Assembly: GCF_003284935.1 (NCBI RefSeq)
Contig: NZ_QMEV01000001.1
Span: forward strand, 149,702 to 213,701
Direction of reading: 5' to 3'
Origin: Mycobacterium colombiense
GTDB taxonomy: Bacteria; Actinomycetota; Actinomycetes; Mycobacteriales; Mycobacteriaceae
Length of the DNA stretch: 64,000 nucleotides
Positions 18,315 to 29,230 of the stretch are shown piece after piece. Position 1 is the stretch's first letter; the number at the start of each line of letters is the position of its first letter. The notes beneath the pieces are model-generated. The model did not search any database. It was not told the origin of the DNA and saw only the letters and a program-made list of their open reading frames with translations. Position numbers and translations under genes: made by a program.

Positions 18315-20975
18315 TCACTGCAGTCCGGCTAGCCGCGCGTTGATCCGCTCGGTTTCCTCCTGGGCCAGCCGCTGACGGTCCCGGATCTTGTCGACGACGT
18401 TTTGCGGGGCCTTGCCCAGGAAGTCCTCGTTGGCCAGTTTGGCGGTGGTCGACGCCAGCTCCTTGTGCGCGGCGGCCAGATCCTTTTCCAGGCGGTGGCG
18501 TTCTGCGGCGACGTCGATGGTGCCCGAGGTGTCGAGCTCGACGACGACGGTGCCGCCGCGCAGCCGCACTTCCACCGACGCCGACGGGCGGAACTGCGGG
18601 CCCGCGTCGGTGAGCCACGCCAGCGATGTCACCGCGCTCACCTGGGTGCCCAGATCGGATGCGTCGACGCCGGCCAGCCGGGCCGGCACCTTCTGCCGGT
18701 CCGCCAGGCCTTGGTCGCTGCGGAACCGCCGCACCTCGGTCACCAGCTTCTGCATGTCGGTAATGCGCTGCGCGGCAACGTGCTCCAGGCTGATCCCGGA
18801 CGGCTGCGGCCAGTCGGCGATCACCAGCGACTCGTGCTGGGCCTCCTCGCCGGTCAGCGCCTGCCACAGGGCCTCGGTGATGAAGGGAATCACCGGGTGC
18901 AGCAACCGCAGCAGGGTGTCCAGTGTGGCGGCCAGGACGGCGGTGGTGTGCGTGATCCCTTCGGCCAGCTGGGTTTTGGCCAATTCCACGTACCAGTCGC
19001 AGAATTCGTCCCACGCGAAGTGGTAGAGCGCCTCACAGGCGCGACTGAACTCGTAGCTGTCGAAGGCCGAATCGACTTCGGCGCGAACCTCTTCCAGCCG
19101 CCCCAGGATCCAGCGGTCGGCGTCGGTCAGCTCGGCCGTCGGGGGCAGCGGGGCCAGCTTGGCGCCGTTGAGCAGCGCGTAGCGGGTGGCGTTGAACAGC
19201 TTGGTGCAGAAGTTGCGCGACGCCCGGACATGGTCCTCGCCGATCGCCAGGTCACCACCGGGGCTGGCGCCGCGGGCCAGCGTGAACCGCAGGGCGTCGG
19301 CCCCGAAGAGGTCCACCCAGTCCAGCGGGTCGATGACGTTGCCCTTGGATTTGCTCATCTTGCGGCCGGACTCGTCGCGGATCAGCCCGTGCAGGAAGAC
19401 ATCGGTGAACGGCACCTGCGGGCCCCGGCGCCCGTCCAGGGTGATGGCCTCGTCATCGCCGACAAAAGTGCCAAACATCATCATCCTGGCCACCCAGAAG
19501 AACAGGATGTCGTAGCCGGTGACCAGAACGCTTGTGGGATAGAACTTCTCGAGCTCCGGGGTCTTGTCCGGCCAGCCCAACGTGGAGAACGGCCACAGGC
19601 CCGAGGAGAACCAGGTGTCCAGCACGTCGGGGTCCTGCTCCCAGCCGTCCGGCGGGGTTTCGTCGGGACCGACGCAACGCTGTTCGCCGTTGGGGCCATA
19701 CCAGATCGGGATCCGGTGTCCCCACCACAGCTGACGCGAGATGCACCAGTCGTGCATGTCGTCGACCCAGGCGAACCACCGCGGCTCCAGGCTGGCCGGG
19801 TGAATCACGGTGTCGCCGTTGCGCACCGCGTCGCCGGCGGCCTTGGCCAGCGATTCCACCCGCACCCACCATTGCAGTGACAGCCGCGGTTCGATCGGCT
19901 CGCCGCTGCGCTCGGAGTGCCCGACGCTGTGCAGGTAGGGCCGCTTCTCCTCGGTGATCCGGCCCTCGGCCGCCAGCGCCTCGCGCACCGCGACCCTTGC
20001 CTCGAATCGGTCCATGCCGTCGAATTGCGTTCCGGTGTCGGTGATCCGGCCCTTGGTGTCCATGATCGAGATCATCGGCAGCTGATGGCGCAGTCCGATC
20101 TCGAAGTCATTGGGGTCGTGAGCGGGCGTGACTTTGACTGCGCCAGTGCCGAATTCGGGATCCACATGCTCGTCGGCGACCACCACGAGCTGACGATCCA
20201 CGAACGGGTGCGGCAGGGTGGTGCCGACCAGGTGCCGGTAGCGCCCGTCGTCGGGATGCACCGCGATCGCGGTGTCGCCGAGCATCGTTTCCATCCGGGT
20301 GGTGGCCACCACGATGTGTGGCTGCGAGTCGTCCATCGATCCGTACCGGAACGACACCAGCTCGCCTTCGACCTCCTGATAGTCGACCTCGATGTCCGAG
20401 ATCGCCGTCTGCAGCACCGGCGACCAGTTGACCAGCCGTTCGGCCCGATAGATCAGCCCGGCGTCGTAGAGCCGCTTGAAGATCGCCCGGACCGCGCGCG
20501 ACAGACCCTCGTCCATGGTGAACCGGTCACGGCTCCAGTCCACGCCGTCGCCAAGCCGGCGCATCTGGCCACCGATGGCGCCGCCGGACTCCCGCTTCCA
20601 GTCCCAGACCTTCTCGATGAACAGCTCTCGGCCGAAGTCCTCTTTGGTCTTGCCGTCCACGGCGAGCTGCTTTTCCACCACGCTCTGCGTCGCGATGCCG
20701 GCGTGGTCCATGCCCGGCTGCCACAGCACCTCATAACCCTGCATCCGCTTGCGGCGGGTCAGGGCGTCCATCATGGTGTGTTCGAGCGCGTGGCCCATGT
20801 GCAGGCTGCCGGTCACATTCGGCGGCGGCAGCACGATCGAGTAGCCGGGCTTGGCGCTGTTCGGGTCCGCCGCGAAGTACCCCGCGTCCACCCATCTCTG
20901 GTAGATCGCGCTCTCGGCCGCAGCGGGATCCCACGACTTGGGCAGGTCGGTGGCGGGGCTGCGGCTGGCGGTCAC
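18315..20975 (-). CDS. valS: Valyl-tRNA synthetase
   Basis: 886 residues. Class I synthetase charging tRNA-Val. The HIGH-type motif is in [14 protein letters not shown] near residue 52-65, the editing domain is in the middle, [12 protein letters not shown] is near 540, and the anticodon-binding domain and a C-terminal coiled coil (about 820-886) follow. GTG start at 20975. A short intergenic space separates it from the reductase stop at 21038. Orthologue of Rv2448c. Confidence 0.98.
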   Translation of the reverse strand: MTASRSPATDLPKSWDPAAAESAIYQRWVDAGYFAADPNSAKPGYSIVLPPPNVTGSLHMGHALEHTMMDALTRRKRMQGYEVLWQPGMDHAGIATQSVVEKQLAVDGKTKEDFGRELFIEKVWDWKRESGGAIGGQMRRLGDGVDWSRDRFTMDEGLSRAVRAIFKRLYDAGLIYRAERLVNWSPVLQTAISDIEVDYQEVEGELVSFRYGSMDDSQPHIVVATTRMETMLGDTAIAVHPDDGRYRHLVGTTLPHPFVDRQLVVVADEHVDPEFGTGAVKVTPAHDPNDFEIGLRHQLPMISIMDTKGRITDTGTQFDGMDRFEARVAVREALAAEGRITEEKRPYLHSVGHSERSGEPIEPRLSLQWWVRVESLAKAAGDAVRNGDTVIHPASLEPRWFAWVDDMHDWCISRQLWWGHRIPIWYGPNGEQRCVGPDETPPDGWEQDPDVLDTWFSSGLWPFSTLGWPDKTPELEKFYPTSVLVTGYDILFFWVARMMMFGTFVGDDEAITLDGRRGPQVPFTDVFLHGLIRDESGRKMSKSKGNVIDPLDWVDLFGADALRFTLARGASPGGDLAIGEDHVRASRNFCTKLFNATRYALLNGAKLAPLPPTAELTDADRWILGRLEEVRAEVDSAFDSYEFSRACEALYHFAWDEFCDWYVELAKTQLAEGITHTTAVLAATLDTLLRLLHPVIPFITEALWQALTGEEAQHESLVIADWPQPSGISLEHVAAQRITDMQKLVTEVRRFRSDQGLADRQKVPARLAGVDASDLGTQVSAVTSLAWLTDAGPQFRPSASVEVRLRGGTVVVELDTSGTIDVAAERHRLEKDLAAAHKELASTTAKLANEDFLGKAPQNVVDKIRDRQRLAQEETERINARLAGLQ

Positions 20976-21037
20976 CCGTCAATTCTAGGGAGCGGTGTTT
21001 ACCCTCGTGTAAGCGCCCAAATGCGTGAGCCGGGTCA

Positions 21038-22294
21038 CTAACCCAGCCGTTCGACCTCCAATGTGACGCCCGCGGCTGGGAAACGGTCCAGCAGTGCGTC
21101 GCCCATCGCGGCCGCGGGGGTGAGAACGCCATGCAGATCCGGGAGCTTGTCGCGGTCCAGCGCCAGCGCGAGGCCGCACTCCCCCAGCAGCACCGAGGTC
21201 GCCTTGTAGCCAGGGTCGCCGCGCTGCTCCATGCGCGCCACGAACCGCGCGCCGGTGGTCGTGGTGGTGAACGTCTCGATGCGGTAGTAGCCGCGCTCCC
21301 GGGCGGCCTCGCTCGGGCCGGTGCCGGGCTTGGGCACGATGCGCTCCACCAGCCGGCGTGGCAGCAGCCGGAAGTAGCGGCTACCCAGCCCGAAGGTCGC
21401 GGCGCCCACCCCGCCCACCACGGCCGAGGCCACCGGCGCCAGCGGCGAGGAGCCCAGGCTCATGCTCTCGCTGTACCGCAGCTGGCGGCCGTAGGCCCAG
21501 TCCAGCAGGGCGTTGCTGCGCCGCACGATTCGGGTGTTGTAGGGCGCCATCAGGAAACCCGCCGTCCACAACCCGCTCAGCTCCGGCGCGATCCGGCCCC
21601 CTCGGCGCAAGGGTAGATCGGGCTGGGGGCCGATCTCGGGCTCGGCGCTGCGGTCGGTGGTCAGCGTGTAGGGATCGGCGAGTTGCCGGCGGGCGTCGGG
21701 ATCGCGGGAGGCGGTGTCCAGCACTTCCAGCATCGAGGCGACCGTTCCGCCGGATACGCCGCCGGAGAAGGAGCGAACCACCAGGTCGGTATCGACGAGC
21801 TCGCCCGCGCCGGCGTCGCGCGCGGCCCGATACAGCGCATACACGCTGAGGTCCGAAGGGACGGAATCGAATCCGCACGCGTGCACGATGCGGGCGCCGG
21901 TATCGGCGGCCTGCTTGTGATACTGGTCGATGCTGTCGCGAACGAACATGGCCTCGCCGGTCAGGTCGGCGTAGTCGGTGCCGGCGGCGGCGCAGGCGGC
22001 CACCAGCGGCAACCCGTAGCGGGTGTAGGGCCCGACGGTGGTGATGACGACCTGGGTGCGGGCCGCCATCTCATTGAGCGTCGAGGGCGACGACGCGTCG
22101 GCGTTGACAATGGGCCACGACTGCGCGGCGTTGCCCAGCGTGTCGCGGATGGTGCGCAGCCGGTCGGCCGATCGGCCGGCCAGCGCGATCCGCTTGTCCG
22201 GCGCCGAGCGGGCCAGGTATTCGGCGGTGAGTTTCCCGACGAAGCCCGTCGCCCCATAGAGCACAATGTCGAATTCGCGCGGCGTTGCGGTCAC
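21038..22294 (-). CDS. Saccharopine dehydrogenase-like trans-acting enoyl reductase family protein
   Basis: 418 residues. The N-terminal Rossmann motif is YGATGFVGKLTAEYLA. The family includes Rv2449c and the Rv2953 trans-acting enoyl reductase of phthiocerol and phenolglycolipid synthesis. Here no polyketide synthase is nearby, so a lipid-modifying role is only a family-level guess. The start is taken as GTG 22294 (MTATPREFDIVLYG); the open frame reaches 22366 but crosses the rpfE terminator hairpin, which argues against an earlier start. Confidence 0.88.
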   Translation of the reverse strand: MTATPREFDIVLYGATGFVGKLTAEYLARSAPDKRIALAGRSADRLRTIRDTLGNAAQSWPIVNADASSPSTLNEMAARTQVVITTVGPYTRYGLPLVAACAAAGTDYADLTGEAMFVRDSIDQYHKQAADTGARIVHACGFDSVPSDLSVYALYRAARDAGAGELVDTDLVVRSFSGGVSGGTVASMLEVLDTASRDPDARRQLADPYTLTTDRSAEPEIGPQPDLPLRRGGRIAPELSGLWTAGFLMAPYNTRIVRRSNALLDWAYGRQLRYSESMSLGSSPLAPVASAVVGGVGAATFGLGSRYFRLLPRRLVERIVPKPGTGPSEAARERGYYRIETFTTTTTGARFVARMEQRGDPGYKATSVLLGECGLALALDRDKLPDLHGVLTPAAAMGDALLDRFPAAGVTLEVERLG

Positions 22295-22336
22295 GGGCCC
22301 GACGCTACCCGACGCCGGGGTGCAACCCCCTGGAGC

Positions 22337-22372
22337 GAAGAAGTGCCGGGCACGAGGGCCCGGCACTTCTTC
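22337..22372 (-). terminator. Strong hairpin terminator downstream of rpfE
   Basis: A perfect 15-bp inverted repeat (22337-22351 with 22358-22372, 6-nt loop) starts 28 bp past the rpfE stop and ends before the next gene. It has no U-run. Confidence 0.75.
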
Positions 22373-22399
22373 TATGTACGACTACCGTCGCTTGTCGGC

Positions 22400-23100
<701 letters not shown>

Positions 23101-23975
23101 GCTAACAGGGACCGTAGAAGACGTCGGCGCGTTCGTCATCCTGGGAAATCGGATATCTCGTTTCGGTAACGGGCCGATCACGCCGCGGTACCGGGGTCAT
23201 TCATGCAGGTCATAAGTGACTTTGGGCGATCGTCACTCGGACGGCACAGGCAAACGAATGGTGAGCCGAATCACCTGCGTTTTGTGAGCTGGCGCACGTT
23301 TATTTGCGGGGTTTTGCGCGGATTCGCCAGCGCTATCAGCGGATCCGAACCCCTTCGGCGAGCCGCGCAGCGTACCCCAACATGTGCTCGCTGCATCGAT
23401 CCCATGCCACGCGGGCGATGAAATTTTTCCCCGCGCCGAATTGCCTTATATACCAACGTGATACGGGAACCGCTCGACGGGGACCGGATGCTGGACCCGT
23501 GGATATGCGGGCGTGCGTATTGCGTTGTACCACAATATGTTTCATCTAATTAGGCACAGTGACAACAACTTCCGCGACCAAAGCGACGACGCGCCCGTGG
23601 CGTCGACACTGGGTGGGGCGTCGGCGCCCGGGGCGCTACCCCGCCAGGGAGAAACGGCGCGACTTTAACCGCGTGAATTTGCCAGAAATGCCGCGCCCTA
23701 ATAGCGAAGGCCTAGGCGGCCGCGTCCTCACCGTCGTCACGGCGTTCGCAGGATATCGTCAGATCGCCACTGCCCCAACAGATCACGGGACAGGTTCAAA
23801 AAACGGCATTGACGCGCGCCCGATCCCCGGGGTCTCGCCACACGGCAATGCGCGATTGCCATTTCGGATTTCAGAAAATCGCACTCACCCTTTGCGGCAT
23901 GAGGGATTATTGCCCGCGCCGAATTTCACCGAGAAAAGGCGGAATTCGGCGCGGCCGACGGGCGCCGCGCTCGGC
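23101..23975. other. About 875 bp of GC-poorer intergenic DNA without a convincing gene
   Basis: GC is visibly lower than in the flanks, mainly in 23280-23560, with AT-rich patches such as GCCTTATATACC and AATATGTTTCATC. The open frames here are short, Arg-rich and run into the antisense of mobA. M. tuberculosis has small hypothetical genes between rpfE and mobA; I see no recognisable remnant. It may hold the rpfE promoter, an uncharacterised RNA or a decayed insert. Confidence 0.5.
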
Positions 23976-24593
23976 TCAGCCCCGGGATTGCGCCAGAGCG
24001 AGCAGGTCGCTCTCGGTGTTGACGTTGGCCAGGAAGCGCGATTCCGGCAACACGATCTGCTGGGCGTCGGAGGCGTCGATCAGCGCACGCATGGAGCGGG
24101 CACCGCGCGCCACCAGGCCGCTGATCCGCTCGGCCAGATCGGTGCGGTACACCGCGGCCAGGTAGTGGCTGCGACCGTCCCAGGGCAGCACGATTTCGGC
24201 GTTGGTCTCGGCGGCCAACCGCACCAGGTCGTCGATCAAGTCCGCGGATAGCAGCGGCATGTCGACCGCGCTGACAAAGGCATACCGGGCGCCCGCCTCG
24301 GCGGCCGCCCGCAGCCCGCGGCCGGTCGCCGGCAGCGGCCCCTGCCCGCGCACCTCGTCGCGGATGACTTGCGCCTGCACCGCGGGCAGCGGTTGCCCCG
24401 GCGCGGCCATCACGAAAACCGGGTCGCAACGCTGCGCGAGAACGCCGGCGACGTATTCGAGGAGAGTGGCGGCACCGCCCGGGCCGGGCAAGGTGGCCTT
24501 GTCACGGCCCATGCGCCGCGATTCACCACCGGCCAGCACCACACCTGCTAACGACCCGGCCGTAGCCGCTGTGTCGGGCACCTGGTCGCCCAC
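23976..24593 (-). CDS. mobA: Molybdenum cofactor guanylyltransferase (NTP transferase)
   Basis: 205 residues. It transfers GMP to molybdopterin, giving the bis-MGD precursor. The nucleotide-binding signature is [14 protein letters not shown] near the start, with the metal-site region SAVDMPLLS about 100 residues in. GTG start at 24593, one base after the korB stop, so it is co-transcribed and probably coupled. The open frame continues upstream but would overlap korB in another frame. It follows Rv2453c in position. The kor-mob pairing is conserved in mycobacteria; the functional reason is not clear. Confidence 0.9.
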   Translation of the reverse strand: MGDQVPDTAATAGSLAGVVLAGGESRRMGRDKATLPGPGGAATLLEYVAGVLAQRCDPVFVMAAPGQPLPAVQAQVIRDEVRGQGPLPATGRGLRAAAEAGARYAFVSAVDMPLLSADLIDDLVRLAAETNAEIVLPWDGRSHYLAAVYRTDLAERISGLVARGARSMRALIDASDAQQIVLPESRFLANVNTESDLLALAQSRG

Positions 24594-24594
24594 G

Positions 24595-25695
24595 TCAGTC
24601 GACGGTCCAGGTGTCGCGCCCGCGCAGCAGCGATTGCAGCGCGGCGGAGTCGAACGCCTTCGCCGACTGGGCCGCCTGCACCTGGGCGCGTGCCGCGTCG
24701 TCGTAGGTGGGCCGGCTGATGTTGCGGAAGATGCCCAGCACGGTGTGATCGAGGTTCTGATCCGACAGCCGGGACAGGGCGAACGCGTAGGCCGAGTTGT
24801 CGCTGTGCGCGTCGTGCACCACGATCTCGTCCACCGACACGTCGGCGGTCTTGGCCACCTCCAGCCCGAAGCCCGACTGCACCACGCAGTATTCGCCGTT
24901 GGCGCCGAACACAATTGGCTCGCCGTGGCGGACGTTGATGACCCGCTCCTCGGCACCTTCCTTGCGCAGCGCGTCGAAGGAGCCGTCGTTGAAGATCGGG
25001 CAGTCCTGCAGGATCTCGACGACGGCGGCGCCGCGATGCCCGGCCGCGGCGCGCAGCACCTCGGTCAGTCCGTTGCGGTCGGAGTCCAGCGCGCGGCCGA
25101 CGAAGGTCGCCTCGGCACCCAGGGCCAACGAGACCGGGTTGAACGGGTGATCCAGCGACCCCATCGGGGTCGACTTGGTGACCTTGCCGACCTCTGACGT
25201 CGGCGAGTACTGCCCCTTGGTCAGGCCGTAGATCCGGTTGTTGAACAGCAGGATCGTGATGTTGACGTTGCGGCGCAGCGCGTGGATCAGGTGGTTACCG
25301 CCGATCGACAAGGCGTCGCCGTCACCGGTGACCACCCACACCGACAGATCCTCGCGGGCCAGCGCCAAACCGGTCGCGATGGCCGGCGCCCGGCCGTGGA
25401 TCGAGTGGAAGCCGTAGGTCTCGAGGTAGTACGGGAACCGGCTCGAGCAGCCGATGCCGCTGATGAACACGATGTTTTCGCGGCGCAGCCCGAGGTCGGG
25501 CAGGAAGTTGCGGATGGTGTTGAGGATGACGTAGTCCCCGCAGCCCGGGCACCAACGGACCTCTTGGTCACTGGTGAAGTCCTTGGACTTCTGCGGCTGG
25601 TCCTCAGCAGACAGCGTGGGGACCCCGTCGTTTTTGGTCAACTTCGCGGTCACACCGAGGTCTTTGCCCGCCAAGTTGCCGATCAGGTCAGTCAC
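24595..25695 (-). CDS. korB: 2-oxoglutarate:ferredoxin oxidoreductase, beta subunit
   Basis: 366 residues. With KorA it oxidatively decarboxylates 2-oxoglutarate to succinyl-CoA, reducing ferredoxin and providing a CoA-dependent alternative to the classical dehydrogenase. The thiamine-diphosphate motif runs from [13 protein letters not shown] to [11 protein letters not shown] near residue 125-160, and Cys residues near WCPGCGDY contribute to the [4Fe-4S] site. GTG start at 25695 with a GAGGAG ribosome site. 48 bp after korA. Confidence 0.96.
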   Translation of the reverse strand: MTDLIGNLAGKDLGVTAKLTKNDGVPTLSAEDQPQKSKDFTSDQEVRWCPGCGDYVILNTIRNFLPDLGLRRENIVFISGIGCSSRFPYYLETYGFHSIHGRAPAIATGLALAREDLSVWVVTGDGDALSIGGNHLIHALRRNVNITILLFNNRIYGLTKGQYSPTSEVGKVTKSTPMGSLDHPFNPVSLALGAEATFVGRALDSDRNGLTEVLRAAAGHRGAAVVEILQDCPIFNDGSFDALRKEGAEERVINVRHGEPIVFGANGEYCVVQSGFGLEVAKTADVSVDEIVVHDAHSDNSAYAFALSRLSDQNLDHTVLGIFRNISRPTYDDAARAQVQAAQSAKAFDSAALQSLLRGRDTWTVD

Positions 25696-25743
25696 GAGCG
25701 TCGCTCCTCCTCATCGCTTCGCTCTGCATTGGCGCCGGCACCA

Positions 25744-27720
25744 TCATGCGCCCGCTCCAACCGTTGCTGCCGCCATTCTGGCGACCATCGTCTTGTCGTT
25801 CTCGACTTCGGCCAGCGTCCCGCCCAGCGCGGCGCGGATGACGCGGCCGATCTCGTCGGCCAGGAACGCGACGCCTTGCACCTTGCTGACCGATTGCACG
25901 TCGACCAGGTACTTGCCCCGCAGCAGGAACGCGAGCTGCCCCAGGTTCATTTCGGGCGCCACCACCTGCGGATAGCGCCGCAGTACCTCACCCAGGTTGG
26001 CCGGGAAGGGGTTCAGGTAGCGCAGGTGGGCGTGGGCGACCTTGATGCCCTTGCGCCGCGCGCGCCGGCAGGCCTCGCCGATCGGGCCGTAGGAACTGCC
26101 CCAGCCGATCAGCAGCAGCTCGGCATCGCCGGTCGGGTCGTCGACCTCCAGATCCGGGACGGCGATCCCGTCGATCTTGGCCTGGCGCAACCGGACCATC
26201 AGGTCGTGGTTGACTGGCTCGTAGGAGATGTTGCCCGAGCCGTTGGCCGCTTCCAGGCCGCCGATGCGGTGCTCGAGGCCCGGGGTGCCGGGCACGGCGA
26301 ACTGGCGCGCCAGCGTCTCCGGGTCGCGGGCGTACGGCTGGAACGGCTCGTCGGGCTTGGCGAACGTGTGCGTGATGCGCGGCAGCGCGCCGACGTCCGG
26401 AATGCGCCACGGCTCCGACCCGTTGGCGATGGCGCCGTCGGACAACACGATCACCGGCGTGTGGTACGACACCGCGATGCGCGCCGCCTCGAGCGCGGTT
26501 TCGAAGCAGTCCGAGGGCGAGCGCGGGGCCAGCACCGCGACCGGTGACTCCCCGTTGCGGCCGAACAACGCCTGCAGCAGGTCGGCCTGTTCGGTCTTGG
26601 TGGGCAGTCCGGTCGAGGGGCCGCCGCGCTGCACGTCGACGACGAGCAGGGGCAGCTCGGTCATCACGGCCAGCCCGAGTGCTTCGGACTTCAGCGAGAT
26701 GCCCGGGCCGGAGGTGGTGGTGACGCCCAGCGCGCCGCCGTAGGAGGCACCGATGGCGGCGCAGATGCCGCCGATCTCGTCCTCGGCCTGGAACGTCATG
26801 ACGTTGAAGTTCTTGTGCTTGGACAGTTCGTGCAGGATGTCGGACGCCGGGGTGATCGGGTAGCTGCCGAGCATGACCGGGATGTCGGCCAGCTGGCCGG
26901 CCGCCACGATGCCGTAGGCCAGGGCGGTGTTGCCCGAGATCTGGCGGTATTCGCCCGACGGCAGCGTCGCCCGGGAGACCTCGTAGGTGGTGCCGAAGGC
27001 CTCGGTCGTCTCGCCGTAGTTCCAGCCCGCCTTCAGCGCCAGCACGTTGGTCTCGGCGACCTCGGGCTTGCGGGCGAACTTCTCCCGGATGAACTTCTCG
27101 CTGGTTTCGATCGGTCGCCCGTACATCCACGACAACAGGCCCAGCGCGAACATGTTCTTGGCGCGCTGGCCGTCCTTCTTCGTGGCGCCGATCGTCTCGA
27201 CGGCCCCAAGCGTCAGCGTCGTCATGGCGACGGAATGCACCACGTAGTCCGACAACTCGTCGGTCTCGAGCGGGTTGGTGACGTAGCCGACCTTGGTCAG
27301 GTTGCGCTTGGTGAACTCGTCGGAGTTCGCGATCACCATGCCGCCGCGGGGCAGGTCACCGATATTGGCCTTGAGCGCAGCGGGATTCATCGCGACGAGG
27401 ACGTCGGGCCGGTCACCGGCGGTCAGGATGTCGTAGTCGGCGATCTGAATCTGGAACGACGAGACCCCGGGAAGCGTGCCTGCGGGGGCGCGGATCTCCG
27501 CGGGATAGTTGGGCTGGGTCGCCAGGTCGTTGCCGAAAAGCGCTGCCTCGGAAGTGAACCGGTCCCCGGTGAGCTGCATGCCGTCGCCGGAGTCGCCGGC
27601 AAAGCGGATGACGACCTGCTCGAGGCGTTGACGGGCAGATCCGTTGGGGGAAGCCCCATGTGAGTCTGATCCGGCTCCGCTGCCGTTCGGATCCACCTCG
27701 CTGCCCTCCACTTTGTTCAC
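25744..27720 (-). CDS. korA: 2-oxoglutarate:ferredoxin oxidoreductase, fused gamma-alpha subunit
   Basis: 658 residues. The N-terminal gamma domain begins VVIRFAGDSGDGMQLTGDRF near residue 36, followed by the alpha (pyrimidine-binding) domain with GSYPITPASDILHELS and TTTSGPGISLKSEALGLA. The N-terminal 33 residues are a Ser/Gly/Asn-rich low-complexity tail. ATG at 27720. First gene of korA-korB-mobA. Slightly longer than Rv2455c. Confidence 0.96.
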   Translation of the reverse strand: MNKVEGSEVDPNGSGAGSDSHGASPNGSARQRLEQVVIRFAGDSGDGMQLTGDRFTSEAALFGNDLATQPNYPAEIRAPAGTLPGVSSFQIQIADYDILTAGDRPDVLVAMNPAALKANIGDLPRGGMVIANSDEFTKRNLTKVGYVTNPLETDELSDYVVHSVAMTTLTLGAVETIGATKKDGQRAKNMFALGLLSWMYGRPIETSEKFIREKFARKPEVAETNVLALKAGWNYGETTEAFGTTYEVSRATLPSGEYRQISGNTALAYGIVAAGQLADIPVMLGSYPITPASDILHELSKHKNFNVMTFQAEDEIGGICAAIGASYGGALGVTTTSGPGISLKSEALGLAVMTELPLLVVDVQRGGPSTGLPTKTEQADLLQALFGRNGESPVAVLAPRSPSDCFETALEAARIAVSYHTPVIVLSDGAIANGSEPWRIPDVGALPRITHTFAKPDEPFQPYARDPETLARQFAVPGTPGLEHRIGGLEAANGSGNISYEPVNHDLMVRLRQAKIDGIAVPDLEVDDPTGDAELLLIGWGSSYGPIGEACRRARRKGIKVAHAHLRYLNPFPANLGEVLRRYPQVVAPEMNLGQLAFLLRGKYLVDVQSVSKVQGVAFLADEIGRVIRAALGGTLAEVENDKTMVARMAAATVGAGA

Positions 27721-27942
27721 CGCGCGGACACCGCGCGCAAACTAGATTACGCCCGTGAAAGTGACTTTCCGGCCGTGTCGGTTTGATGTCACTGGAAGTA
27801 TCAATTATGGCACTGATTTTCGGTCGCCATGGCCGTGTCTGCGCCGTCATCTCAGCCGCGTGCGCGGCCAAAAGGCGACGTCAGCGACATCTACTAACGA
27901 GTAGCAGGGCAAACTGTGGCGTTGGTCACGTCTTGCGCGTTA

Positions 27943-29058
27943 TCAACCGTCGTTCATACCGTGTCGGCCACCGGGCGACACATTTTCGGCCGCGATTTTC
28001 GTCGCGGCCGTCTCCGGCATCGCGAACAGATACAGCGCGAAGCCGGCACCCGCGAGCACACCGAGGAAAATGAATGCGGCGTCGTAGCCGGCGGCGACCA
28101 CGATCGAGCCCGCGACCAGGTTCGACACCGCCGCGCCGGCGCCCGACGCCGCCGTCACCGCCCCCAGGCTGACGTTGAAGCGTCCACTCCCGTGGGTCAC
28201 GTCCTGCACGACCAGGGGAAACAGAGCGCCGAACACGCCGGCGCCGACGCCGTCCAGCAGCTGCACCCCCACCAGCCAGTACGGGTTGTCGGACCAGGTG
28301 TAGAGGAAGCCGCGGGCGGCCAGCACCGCGAAACCGGCCAGAAAGATCGGCTTTCGGCCCCACGAATCGGCCTTGGCCCCGGCCAGGTAGGCCACCGGCA
28401 CCATGACGACCTGCGCGGCCACGATGCAGCCCGCCATCAGGGCGGTCCCCACGTCCTTGTTGTGCAGCGCGAGCAGCTGGCCGACCAGCGGCAGCATCGC
28501 CGCGTTGGCGAAGTGAAAGGCGATGACCGTCGCGGCGAAGATCATCAGGCGGCGGTTGCCCAGCAGCACCGTCAGCCTCGACGGCGCCTGGTGTGGCGCC
28601 CCGGCCAGATGGTCCATCCCCCGGGCCACGTCGTGGTCGATCGCGTCGCCCGGGATCCACAGCGTCGCAATCACGCTGGCGGCCGCCATGGTGGCCAGCA
28701 CCCAGAACACGACCACCGGCCCGAAGAAGTAGGCCAGTGCGCCGGTGATCGCCGCGGCGCAGGCGTTCCCGGCGTGGTTGAACGACTCGTTTCGTCCGAT
28801 CCGCCGGGAGAAGCGCCGGGGCCCGACGACGCCCAGGGTGATCGCGGCCAACGCGGGCGCGAACACGGATCCGGCGATCCCGGTGAGCGCTTGCAGCACG
28901 GAGATCGAATAGAAGCCCGGCAACAGCGGCATCGCCAGCGACGCCGTGGCGACGGTCAACGCGCCCCCGACGATCAGCGCCCGCTTGGCCGTGCTCCTGT
29001 CCACCAGGGCGCCGGCCGGGGCCTGGGCGACGATCGCCCCGATGCCCCCGACCGCCAT
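27943..29058 (-). CDS. Major facilitator superfamily transporter (true start uncertain, probably upstream)
   Basis: 371 residues from ATG 29058. About eleven hydrophobic segments, and an MFS A-type loop GALVDRSTAKR after the second helix. Homologous to Rv2456c. Coding character continues upstream in the same frame for about 37 codons (LLNFLLADVRDGLGPYLSIY, clearly the first helix) until a TAG at 29227-29229. This stretch has no ATG, GTG or TTG. Either a CTG (for example 29169) is used, or one base has been lost just after the ATG at 29174, which is one frame off. The substrate is unknown. It lies just past the clpX stop. Confidence 0.8.
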   Translation of the reverse strand: MAVGGIGAIVAQAPAGALVDRSTAKRALIVGGALTVATASLAMPLLPGFYSISVLQALTGIAGSVFAPALAAITLGVVGPRRFSRRIGRNESFNHAGNACAAAITGALAYFFGPVVVFWVLATMAAASVIATLWIPGDAIDHDVARGMDHLAGAPHQAPSRLTVLLGNRRLMIFAATVIAFHFANAAMLPLVGQLLALHNKDVGTALMAGCIVAAQVVMVPVAYLAGAKADSWGRKPIFLAGFAVLAARGFLYTWSDNPYWLVGVQLLDGVGAGVFGALFPLVVQDVTHGSGRFNVSLGAVTAASGAGAAVSNLVAGSIVVAAGYDAAFIFLGVLAGAGFALYLFAMPETAATKIAAENVSPGGRHGMNDG

Positions 29059-29230
29059 GACGAACCCGATCGACCCCTGGTCCCAATGATGGGTCAGCAG
29101 CAGATAGATCGACAGGTATGGGCCCAGGCCGTCACGAACGTCGGCCAGGAGAAAGTTCAGCAGGTCCAGGCCATGCCCAAGACGCCGGGAGACGGCGTCG
29201 CTGGGGATGGCGTCGCGCTCCGGGACCTAG

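Noticed and set aside
23559..24251. 230-residue plus-strand open frame upstream of and opposite mobA
   Set aside because: Its second half is the complement of mobA, the first half is Arg-rich with no motif, and no good ribosome site precedes it.
26815..27663. 282-residue plus-strand open frame opposite korA
   Set aside because: korA on the minus strand has full-length homology and motifs; the opposite frame has none.
27926..29086. 386-residue minus-strand frame overlapping the MFS gene
   Set aside because: It is Gly/Arg-rich without membrane helices; the other minus-strand frame encodes the transporter.
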